Shown: positions 7,473 to 12,762 of the stretch, one piece after another
Layout of the letters: each line of letters begins with the position of its first letter
How positions within the stretch are numbered: position 1 is the first letter of the stretch
From: an uncultured Clostridia bacterium
GTDB lineage: Bacteria; Bacillota; Clostridia; Christensenellales; CASEPJ01
Direction of reading: 5' to 3'
NCBI GenBank assembly: GCA_949289715.1
Contig: CASEPJ010000187.1
Coordinates: forward strand, 1 to 12,762
DNA: 12,762 bases
Position numbers and translations under genes: made by a program
Notes under the pieces: generated by a model
What the model was told of the DNA's origin: nothing
The model's input: only the letters and a program-made list of their open reading frames with translations
Databases searched by the model: none

Positions 7473-7496
7473 ACAGACACCTCCTTAAAGCCCAAA

Positions 7497-7525
7497 ATAA
7501 TTCATATTAATTTAATATGCGACAA
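7497..7525 (-). promoter_or_regulatory. Candidate promoter of the small peptide gene
   Basis: On the minus strand TTGTCG (7520–7525) and AATTAT (7497–7502) are 17 bp apart; each matches the sigma-A hexamers at 4 of 6 positions. The predicted start of transcription leaves a leader of about 20 nt with the AAGGAGG site. The whole spacer is the inverted repeat at 7503–7519. The hexamers alone are modest, so the call rests partly on the spacing and position. Confidence 0.45.
7503..7519. promoter_or_regulatory. Perfect 17-bp inverted repeat, candidate operator
   Basis: CATATTAA and TTAATATG are perfect 8-bp arms around one T. The repeat lies between the divergent peptide and ArsR genes and fills the spacer of the predicted peptide promoter. 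ArsR/SmtB-family repressors bind AT-rich inverted repeats in such places, so autoregulation or control of the peptide is a reasonable inference. High A+T lowers the surprise of a palindrome. Confidence 0.55.
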
Positions 7526-7544
7526 AATATTACGTTATGACAAC

Positions 7545-7574
7545 TTGCCGTAAAAAAATTAAATATGTTATAAT
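7545..7574 (+). promoter_or_regulatory. Candidate sigma-A promoter of the ArsR-family gene
   Basis: TTGCCG (7545–7550) and a perfect TATAAT (7569–7574) are separated by 18 bp. AAGGAGG follows about 12 bp downstream, ahead of the ATG at 7600. The inverted repeat at 7503–7519 lies about 25 bp upstream of the -35. Confidence 0.65.
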
Positions 7575-7599
7575 TATATTAGATTAAGGAGGTATAAAA

Positions 7600-7926
7600 A
7601 TGCAGCTTCTGTTAGATAACAGAACTTACAGCAATCTGTTAAGTTATATGCCCGACGAAGACAAATTAAACCGTCTTTCCATGCTTTTTACATTGTTTTC
7701 CGACCAAACACGCTTAAGAATAATTTCTGCTCTGTCTATATCGGAAATGTGCGTAAACGATCTATCCATAATTTTGGCGGCAAACCAAACTACCATTTCT
7801 CACCAGCTGAAAATTTTAAGAACGGTAAATGCCGTTAAATACAGAAGGCAGGGCAAAGTCCTTTTTTATTCGCTTGCCGACCCTGTTTATTTGGATATTC
7901 TTGCGATAGGCGTAAAAACTTTATAA
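7600..7926 (+). CDS. ArsR/SmtB-family winged-helix transcriptional regulator
   Basis: This 108-aa dimeric DNA-binding repressor has the full family layout: LFTLFSDQTRLRIISALS (29–46), the alpha-3 segment SEMCVNDLS (48–56), the recognition helix NQTTISHQLKILR (62–74) and the wing VKYRRQGKVLFYSLAD (79–94). AAGGAGG lies 7 nt before the ATG. It is the only plus-strand gene that I support in the window. The ArsR/CadC metal-site motif CVCD is here C51-V-N53-D, so one thiol ligand is absent. The alpha-5 site of SmtB/CzrA (DxH…HxxH/E) keeps D94 but has V96 in place of His and no later His. A classical metal-sensing role is therefore unlikely; metal-independent members exist that respond to redox or are constitutive. 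It diverges from the 53-aa peptide gene and its stop meets that of the next gene. Confidence 0.92.
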   Translation: MQLLLDNRTYSNLLSYMPDEDKLNRLSMLFTLFSDQTRLRIISALSISEMCVNDLSIILAANQTTISHQLKILRTVNAVKYRRQGKVLFYSLADPVYLDILAIGVKTL

Positions 7927-8367
7927 AAAATTATGCAGCGAACGCACAAAGTTTTGTTCGTGTTCCAAAAATTCATTTGCTATAGCTTTTGCACGTTCGT
8001 CTGCATTTGGGTTATCTATCATTACTTCTTTGGTGGAAGTAATTCCCATATTAGTGCCGTTTATCATAACTTCGGCAATTTTTCTTTCACTATCGTCTAT
8101 CAACGTATTAAAAAATATGCCGCTCCATAACATGGCTTTATCTATTACGTTCATACTGTCGGGATTTTCTCCCATTTCTTTCATAAGTCCAACCGATTTT
8201 GTGAATATCGAATCGTAATTATCGTACTCTGTTTTTAATTCGTTTTCTATATCCATACCTTCGGTTTTTTTCATAATGTCGTCTATGGAGCACTTTGCTA
8301 TTTCGCACCCCTTGCAAACTTCGTTCAAAATATTTTTAGAATGTTCTTTAGAATTAAAATTTTCCAT
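7921..8367 (-). CDS. Uncharacterised 148-aa all-helical protein (possible four-helix bundle)
   Basis: The ATG at 8367 follows AGGAGG at 5 nt, so I prefer it to any longer upstream reading in the same frame, which would run through A/T-rich non-coding DNA. I do not recognise a named family. The chain appears wholly helical, with segments at about 8–35, 41–66, 72–108 and 122–147, the spacing of a four-helix bundle of ferritin-like type. It is acidic, with Cys at 18, 21 and 26 (CKGCEIAKC, a CxxCxxxxC arrangement) in the first helix. Conserved-looking segments are MNVIDKAMLWSGIFFN (72–87) and IAEVMINGTNMGITSTKEVM (98–116). There is no signal peptide. The 3' end overlaps that of the ArsR gene by 6 bp (tail to tail). 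A TATAAT -10 lies 37 bp before the start. A metal site of the ExxH kind is not evident, so enzyme activity is not claimed. Confidence 0.85.
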   Translation of the reverse strand: MENFNSKEHSKNILNEVCKGCEIAKCSIDDIMKKTEGMDIENELKTEYDNYDSIFTKSVGLMKEMGENPDSMNVIDKAMLWSGIFFNTLIDDSERKIAEVMINGTNMGITSTKEVMIDNPNADERAKAIANEFLEHEQNFVRSLHNFL

Positions 8368-8404
8368 AACAGCCTCCTTTTTTATTATGGTTTTTTTTGT
8401 TTTT

Positions 8405-8410
8405 ATTATA
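8405..8410 (-). promoter_or_regulatory. TATAAT -10 element of the 148-aa protein gene
   Basis: A perfect TATAAT on the minus strand lies 37 bp before the ATG at 8367, a normal distance for a sigma-A promoter with a leader of about 30 nt. No strong -35 is present at 17–18 bp (CAATCG or CCAATC), so the promoter may be weak or assisted. A 12-bp palindrome ATTGAATTCAAT lies further upstream at 8453–8464. Confidence 0.5.
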
Positions 8411-8760
8411 CAAATAATAATATTTATCGATTGGCGGTTTATAAATTTTTTAATTGAATTCAATAAAGCTATAAAACTAACCTCATATTTTAAAAAAAGA
8501 GAACAAAATAAAAATTTATAATTTGCCATAATTATTTCAAACGATTTTCATTTTTTTTAACAATATTAATAAAAAAACTAAATTGAAATTATAAAATTTT
8601 ATAAAATATATTTGAATAACAAATCAATTATTTTCGTGTTCTTGATTATTTTTCTATAATTGGTTTTATAAACAATTTATTAATTAAATTTAATTTAACA
8701 AAAAAAAATTAAAAAATATTTAAATACATTAATTCACTAATATAAAATAAATTAATTTAT

Positions 8761-8799
8761 AAAAAATCAACACCTTAACTTATAGTTAAAGTGTTGATT
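8761..8799 (-). terminator. Rho-independent terminator of the Na/Pi transporter gene
   Basis: On the minus strand AATCAACACTTTAAC pairs with GTTAAGGTGTTGATT over 15 bp (one T·G wobble) around a 5-nt loop, and runs into six Ts. It lies 53 bp after the stop codon. On the plus strand the same stem has an A/C mismatch and no T run, so the direction is clear. Confidence 0.88.
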
Positions 8800-8852
8800 G
8801 AAATAAAAATTAATTTTTTTAATAATTTGACAAATCAAAAATAAAGTTTTAA

Positions 8853-10526
8853 TTAAAATAAAGGTTTTTTTTGAACTTTAGGCGTCTTTTTTATGACGTA
8901 ATCTTTTATAGAATAAGCTATATTGGTTAAGTGGTCCGCTATTCTTTCCAAATCGTTGCCTATACTTAAAAATACCGTTCCCGCATCGGCGCTACAATCG
9001 CCTTTTCCGAATCTTGAAATGTGATTGTCTCTCATTTCCTGTTTTAAATCATCCATCATCTGTTCTTTTTCGTTCAAACTGTCGAAACGCTGAATATCTC
9101 TGTTTTCGAAAATACATATTGCTTCGTCAAACATTTCTTTACAAACGGAACATGCTTTTACAAGTTCCGCTTTAGCCTCATCGGAAAATACATATTTTCT
9201 TTTGATCGCTTCATCAATGTATTCATATAAATTTTCGGCAAGATCCCCGATACGTTCAATATCGTTGATAACGTGGAAAAGCGAACCTATGTAGACTTCA
9301 TCGTTGAAAGAAATTTCGAGCGATGAAATTTTTACCAAGATCTTTTCAATCTCGTCATTTAATTTATTTAGCTGTTTTTCTCTGTCTTCCATTTTATATT
9401 TATCATATAAAATATTATTTATTACGCAATCGGTGGCTTGCCACAAATTTTCCCTTGCAATAGAGGACATATACAAAACTTCCTGTCCTATCTGAGCAAC
9501 CGCAAGAGAAGGCGTTTTATATAACACGGCATCAAAAATCTTATGTTGTTTTCTATCGATGTCGTTCGGTTTAATAATTTTTTCGGACAATCTTACTATA
9601 TATTTTGTAAAAGGCAAAAGACATAGCATAGATATTAAATTATATAAAGTATGAAAATTTGCTATTTGCACCGCCGAAGAATAACTTATTTTCACCAAAA
9701 AATCCTCAATATAAAATTTGCAGAAATATATGGGCAAAATAAAAACAGCAACGGAAATAACTTTTATCAAAACACTTATGCATGCCGTTCTTCTGGCATC
9801 GACCTTTGTACCTATCGAAGCCAAAACGGGAGTAATCGAAGTACCTATATTAGAACCGAGAATAAGGAAAAACGCATTGGTTACAGGTAAAGCTCCCGCA
9901 ACACTTAACGGAATAAGAATACTTGTAAATAAAGAGGAACTTTGTACTATTGCGGTAATTATAAGTCCCGTTAAAAGAAGAAGGACGGGATTGGAAAAGG
10001 AAGTTAAAAATTCTTTTAATTCCGGAGTAACGCCTACAATCGCAGTCATACTGGAACTCATTATGGATAAACCTACAAATATCATTCCAAAACCGCCCAA
10101 TATTATAGCCGTCTGCTGCGATTTGTTGTTTTTTGCAAGAAGCGCCATAAACGCTCCTATTACTGTTAATGCTCCCACTATTGCGGGGATATCTATAATC
10201 CCTAAATCTATGGTACTTGCGGCTGCAATCTGAGCGGTAATAGTTGTTCCTACACTTGCCCCCATAATTATCGACGTTGCTTGCATAAGCGTCATATATC
10301 CCACGTTAACAAAGCCCACCACCATTACCGAAGTTGCTGAAGATGATTGAATAATTGCTGTAACAACCGTACCCACACCAAAGCCCGCAATTCGGTTTGA
10401 ACTGACTTTTGAAAGCAAATCTCGCATTTTATTTCCTGAAAGCTGCTCCAGACCGTCTCCCATAAATTTCATTCCGAACAGAAAAATACCTATTCCGCTC
10501 AGGAATTGCAATATTAATTCAAACAT
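8853..10526 (-). CDS. Na/phosphate cotransporter (PNaS family) with C-terminal PhoU-like domain
   Basis: This inner-membrane protein is predicted to couple sodium to phosphate movement. The membrane half (1–315 of 557 aa) carries the two inverted repeats of NptA/SLC34-type carriers, each with a QSSS motif (QSSSATS at 60–66 and QSSSLFTS at 195–202), followed by GASVGTTITAQ (89–99) and GSNIGTSITPVLAS (224–237). The cytoplasmic half (about 345–545) is PhoU-like with paired helix motifs NDIERIGDLAENL and NDLERIADHLTNI, which in PhoU bind metal clusters. Length is typical for the Firmicute fusion. I chose the ATG at 10526 because AGGA lies 6 nt upstream; a TTG 15 bp further up has no such site. 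It has its own promoter (10580–10608) and terminator. Phosphate is the family substrate; in some bacteria the role is phosphate export or unresolved. Confidence 0.93.
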   Translation of the reverse strand: MFELILQFLSGIGIFLFGMKFMGDGLEQLSGNKMRDLLSKVSSNRIAGFGVGTVVTAIIQSSSATSVMVVGFVNVGYMTLMQATSIIMGASVGTTITAQIAAASTIDLGIIDIPAIVGALTVIGAFMALLAKNNKSQQTAIILGGFGMIFVGLSIMSSSMTAIVGVTPELKEFLTSFSNPVLLLLTGLIITAIVQSSSLFTSILIPLSVAGALPVTNAFFLILGSNIGTSITPVLASIGTKVDARRTACISVLIKVISVAVFILPIYFCKFYIEDFLVKISYSSAVQIANFHTLYNLISMLCLLPFTKYIVRLSEKIIKPNDIDRKQHKIFDAVLYKTPSLAVAQIGQEVLYMSSIARENLWQATDCVINNILYDKYKMEDREKQLNKLNDEIEKILVKISSLEISFNDEVYIGSLFHVINDIERIGDLAENLYEYIDEAIKRKYVFSDEAKAELVKACSVCKEMFDEAICIFENRDIQRFDSLNEKEQMMDDLKQEMRDNHISRFGKGDCSADAGTVFLSIGNDLERIADHLTNIAYSIKDYVIKKTPKVQKKPLF

Positions 10527-10579
10527 AATTATTCCTGACAATCATTTGTTTTGTTATTACTCATCTTTAGTCATAAATA

Positions 10580-10608
10580 ATTTTATATTAAATTAATATA
10601 TAAGTCAA
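10580..10608 (-). promoter_or_regulatory. Sigma-A promoter of the Na/Pi transporter gene
   Basis: On the minus strand TTGACT (10603–10608) and TAAAAT (10580–10585) are separated by exactly 17 bp, each matching its consensus at 5 of 6 positions. The -10 ends 53 bp before the ATG at 10526. An inverted repeat lies just upstream (10617–10653). Confidence 0.7.
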
Positions 10609-10616
10609 ATTTATTT

Positions 10617-10653
10617 CTTTCAATTTCGGTATTTGAATTATTTTTATTGAAAG
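10617..10653. repeat. Inverted repeat CTTTCAAT … ATTGAAAG upstream of the Na/Pi transporter promoter
   Basis: Two perfect 8-bp arms at 10617–10624 and 10646–10653 are separated by 21 bp. Arm centres are about 29 bp apart, close to three helical turns, and the repeat begins 9 bp upstream of the -35. This position suits an activator site. It does not resemble the Bacillus Pho box. The arms are short and the DNA is AT-rich. Confidence 0.4.
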
Positions 10654-11000
10654 TAACAAATTTTACATTTCCATTTTAAACAAAAATAATAAAAATAATT
10701 TTTATACATTATGAAATTAAAAATATAAAATTATTTTATAAAAATTAGGTAATTTTTAAGCTTAAATTTATATTTTAATTTAAACGTTAATTAAATTAAT
10801 TCATAATTAATTAACAACAATATTAATTAACAAACATAAAAAAAATTTATAAAACCTTATAGTAACGATATAATTTATAATTAAAAATACATTAATTAAA
10901 TTTATTAGGTTTTTTAAGAATTATTTTGATAAGTTAAAATAAATATTAAAATAAATTCGTTTTAAATATAAACTTTAAAAGATTAAAAGATTGATAAATA

Positions 11001-11030
11001 AAAATAACCGATTTGAAAATCGGTTATTTT
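11001..11030 (-). terminator. Rho-independent terminator of the ferritin-like gene
   Basis: AAAATAACCGATT and AATCGGTTATTTT form a perfect 13-bp stem around a 4-nt loop, 25 bp after the stop codon of the 417-aa gene. On the minus strand the right arm ends in a T-rich tail (TTTTTATTTAT). Confidence 0.85.
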
Positions 11031-11055
11031 AGTTATAAAAATTTCAAAAACATAT

Positions 11056-12309
11056 TTAGGCCTTGCATCTGCCAAGTTTAGTATTGTCGGTTTTTCTGTC
11101 TCTTAATTCGATAATAGGATTTTCTTTTAATTCATATCTGTAATCGCTTCCCTTTTCGGCAATATATTTATTTATAATATTATGTGAAGGCACCTCTTCC
11201 TCTTTATTGTTGACCTTTCCATTATACATAAAGAAGTCGGCATTATCGTTTAATTTGTTTAATTCCGTATAATCTTCTTTTTTTGCCGTCAGATTAACGG
11301 TATCTTTTAATACCGTTCTTACATAATCGATATTCGATTCCTTAAAAGATAAAAGTTCTGGAAATTCTCCGTTTGGAATAACCTCTTCGATATCTCTACC
11401 TTCGTATTTCTGCAATAATTCTTTTGCTTTATGCAACATTGCTATTTCTTCTATTAAATGTTTTTCCCATATTGCTTTTATATTTTTATCGGTTTCGTCC
11501 ATATAACAGGAGTAATATAAATAGCACTCGGTATATTCGTGCATTATCAAACATTCTATTAATGTATTAGTAGTATCTATTAAGCTGCCGTAGGAGGAAA
11601 CATGCTGCTCTTCTACCATACCTATTTCCTGGTACAACTTTCTTCCCAAATCGCTGCTGTAAAAACCTGCAACGTTCATATAGTAGTTCATAGTCTGCTG
11701 TTCTGCAGCCGTTATAATGTTTACGTTCAGTTTGGTTATCATATCCGAAGCGTTACCGTCAATATGATATCTTATATCGTCATAGGGATGTCTGTGGTGC
11801 GCTATCGTAGGTCTTGCGGGCATAATTTCCGTATATCCCCCCACAAGCTTTTCGGCTTTTATACCGAATTCCAAATCGAGTAAATCCGCATAACGGTAAA
11901 GATGGTCAAAATCTTCCAGCAAGGCAAAATTCAAAGCTTTTTTTACATTGTTATCGGGTTCTTTTTTTGCCAAAAGCGCTGTTAAATCAACTGCTAACTG
12001 TTCATAAGAAATTGTCGTTTCCAAAATATTTTCGTTTATTGGTTTTAGGCATGCAATTTCCTTTTGCTGCTGTTGTTCTATTCTTCTAGCCAATGCCAAA
12101 TCTCTACGCAAATCATTATTGTTACAATGTCTTGAAAAATTGTGCCCGAACCACACCGCTTCAAATTCGGTTCCGTTCATTAATATAATTCTAGTCTTTG
12201 TATAGGGGTCTACGTTGTTTTTATCGTAACTTTTGTGATACATGGTTTTCCAATTAATAAGAGTGGAAAACAAATCAACCGGTTTTTCTTTCAACGGATT
12301 GAAACTCAT
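11056..12309 (-). CDS. Large ferritin-like protein with putative di-metal site
   Basis: The 417-aa chain has a ferritin-like helical core at about 120–305. Residues typical of carboxylate-bridged di-iron sites repeat along it: E132-xxx-H136 (LLEDFDHLYRYADL), E203 (AAEQQTMNYYMNVAG), E233-xx-H236 (VEEQHVSSYGSL), E258/E261 (HEYTECYLYYSCY) and E287/E288 with H284 and H293 (HLIEEIAMLHKAKELL). Binding of two iron or manganese ions is inferred; oxidase, peroxidase or storage activity cannot be told apart. Residues 1–115 form an extra N-terminal region with WFGHNFSRH (53–61) and a Gln-rich stretch (RRIEQQQQ), and residues 170–182 hold a His-rich loop (AHHRHPYDDIRYH). A polar C-terminal region of about 110 residues follows the core. 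AAAGGAG lies 7 nt before the ATG. No signal peptide is seen. It is transcribed alone. The gene is certain; the ferritin-like assignment is likely; I know no gene name. Confidence 0.88.
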   Translation of the reverse strand: MSFNPLKEKPVDLFSTLINWKTMYHKSYDKNNVDPYTKTRIILMNGTEFEAVWFGHNFSRHCNNNDLRRDLALARRIEQQQQKEIACLKPINENILETTISYEQLAVDLTALLAKKEPDNNVKKALNFALLEDFDHLYRYADLLDLEFGIKAEKLVGGYTEIMPARPTIAHHRHPYDDIRYHIDGNASDMITKLNVNIITAAEQQTMNYYMNVAGFYSSDLGRKLYQEIGMVEEQHVSSYGSLIDTTNTLIECLIMHEYTECYLYYSCYMDETDKNIKAIWEKHLIEEIAMLHKAKELLQKYEGRDIEEVIPNGEFPELLSFKESNIDYVRTVLKDTVNLTAKKEDYTELNKLNDNADFFMYNGKVNNKEEEVPSHNIINKYIAEKGSDYRYELKENPIIELRDRKTDNTKLGRCKA

Positions 12310-12361
12310 AAATTTCTCCTTTAATAAACTTAATATTTTAATGGTTTCAATAAATAAAAAT

Positions 12362-12392
12362 AATATACGTGTTATATTAAAAAATAAAGCAA
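12362..12392 (-). promoter_or_regulatory. Weak candidate promoter of the ferritin-like gene
   Basis: On the minus strand TTGCTT (12387–12392) and TATATT (12362–12367) are 19 bp apart, a longer spacer than usual. The palindrome at 12394–12419 abuts the -35. The -10 lies about 52 bp before the ATG. In this DNA TATATT is common, so the support is slight. Confidence 0.3.
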
Positions 12393-12393
12393 A

Positions 12394-12419
12394 AAATTAT
12401 TAATTCGAATTAATAATTT
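12394..12419. repeat. 26-bp perfect palindrome upstream of the ferritin-like gene
   Basis: AAATTATTAATTC and its exact reverse complement meet with no spacer. On the minus strand it continues into a short T run, so it could be an AT-only terminator for a gene beyond the right edge. Alternatively it is an operator beside the ferritin-like gene's promoter, 85 bp before that gene's ATG. Confidence 0.6.
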
Positions 12420-12762
12420 ATAAAAAACAAATAAAGTTAATACATTTTCAAAAAATTTAACAAAACTTTTAACTAAATAAATATAATTAAAAAAACATTG
12501 AATAAGCAGACTTAATAGTCTATTTTAAATGTAATAAAATACTAAAAATAAACTTATAGAGAAAAAATTTAATTATAATTTATCAAGTTTATTTAAAAAA
12601 CAATTAAAAAATGAATTTAATACGTTAATCTAAATAATAAACTTTTCACTCTATTAATCGTAAATTCGGTTTAAATAAAACGCTAATTTTATTAAATATA
12701 AATTAAATTACTTTTTTAATTATTGTTTTGATTATTATATTTGATTATTATATTATTATATA

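Larger units (their letters stand above)
8368..8852. other. AT-rich intergenic region between the 148-aa protein gene and the Na/Pi transporter gene
   Basis: The 485 bp hold the -10 element near 8405, a palindrome at 8453–8464 and the transporter terminator at 8761–8799. The remaining part, about 8530–8760, is almost entirely A/T with no frame carrying a ribosome binding site, and I see nothing else in it. Confidence 0.6.
10527..11055. other. Very AT-rich intergenic region between the Na/Pi transporter and ferritin-like genes
   Basis: The 529 bp contain the transporter promoter and inverted repeat at the left end and the ferritin-like gene's terminator at the right end (11001–11030). From about 10660 to 10990 the DNA is nearly all A/T (16 G or C in 180 bases over 10681–10860 by hand count) with many TTAATTAA-like words. 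I found no gene or RNA in it. Confidence 0.6.
12310..12762. other. AT-rich intergenic region at the right edge
   Basis: The 453 bp contain the ferritin-like gene's ribosome binding site, a weak promoter candidate and the 26-bp palindrome. From 12420 to the edge I see only A/T-rich DNA without a supported gene, ending in a 13-nt tandem repeat (TTGATTATTATAT twice, 12728–12753). Confidence 0.6.

Noticed and set aside
8383..8411. Perfect match to the forespore promoter consensus (GTATA–N17–CATAATA, minus strand) before the 148-aa protein gene
   Set aside because: Transcription would start inside the ribosome binding site, leaving no usable leader, and the spacer is mostly an A run. The TATAAT at 8405–8410 is better placed.
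8368..8529. 54-residue N-terminal extension of the 148-aa protein from an upstream ATG
   Set aside because: The extension is coded by A/T-rich promoter DNA, while the internal ATG at 8367 follows AGGAGG at the correct distance.
9718..10233. 171-aa plus-strand frame inside the Na/Pi transporter gene
   Set aside because: It is the antisense shadow of a clear membrane transporter; its composition mirrors that gene and it has no supporting motifs.
10527..10541. TTG start five codons before the Na/Pi transporter ATG
   Set aside because: The only Shine-Dalgarno-like AGGA lies between the TTG and the ATG, so it serves the ATG at 10526.

Overview
The window comes from a low-G+C, endospore-forming Firmicute, most likely class Clostridia. 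The grounds are a SpoVT–SpoVB–MazG gene order shared with Bacillus, strong AAGGAGG-type ribosome binding sites, ordinary use of TGA as a stop codon, and extremely AT-rich intergenic DNA (about 9% G+C by hand count over 10681–10860) between coding regions of ordinary composition for this group. The species cannot be named from the sequence.

Layout, left to right. (1) Bases 1–905 hold the first 301 codons of a minus-strand gene for an unrecognised protein with a CGP motif and a cysteine cluster; its 3' end lies outside the window. (2) After a 460-bp AT-rich gap comes a tight minus-strand cluster transcribed from 7117 down to 1368: spoVT-like regulator, SpoVB/YabM-type flippase, YabN-type MazG pyrophosphohydrolase, DusB-type dihydrouridine synthase, a nitrilase-fold protein lacking its catalytic residues, and TrmL tRNA 2'-O-methyltransferase. 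Two of the junctions overlap. A sequence resembling a forespore (sigma-F/G) promoter lies ahead of spoVT. The cluster mixes sporulation, nucleotide clean-up and tRNA modification genes. (3) At 7281–7926 a 53-codon hydrophobic peptide gene (minus) and an ArsR-family repressor (plus) diverge from a short shared control region. A perfect 17-bp inverted repeat there exactly fills the spacer of the peptide gene's predicted promoter, which suggests a small self-contained regulatory unit. (4) A 148-aa all-helical protein (minus) ends tail-to-tail with the repressor, the two reading frames overlapping by 6 bp. (5) A Na/Pi-cotransporter/PhoU fusion (minus) has a clear promoter and terminator. (6) A 417-aa ferritin-like, probably di-metal protein (minus) has its own terminator and, upstream, a 26-bp perfect palindrome.

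I saw no rRNA or tRNA genes, transposases, integrases or CRISPR arrays. The window reads as chromosomal core DNA (the spoVT cluster) next to single-gene units of less certain role. The least ordinary items are the ArsR–peptide pair, the catalytically empty nitrilase-fold protein, the cysteine-cluster protein at the left edge and the large ferritin-like protein.
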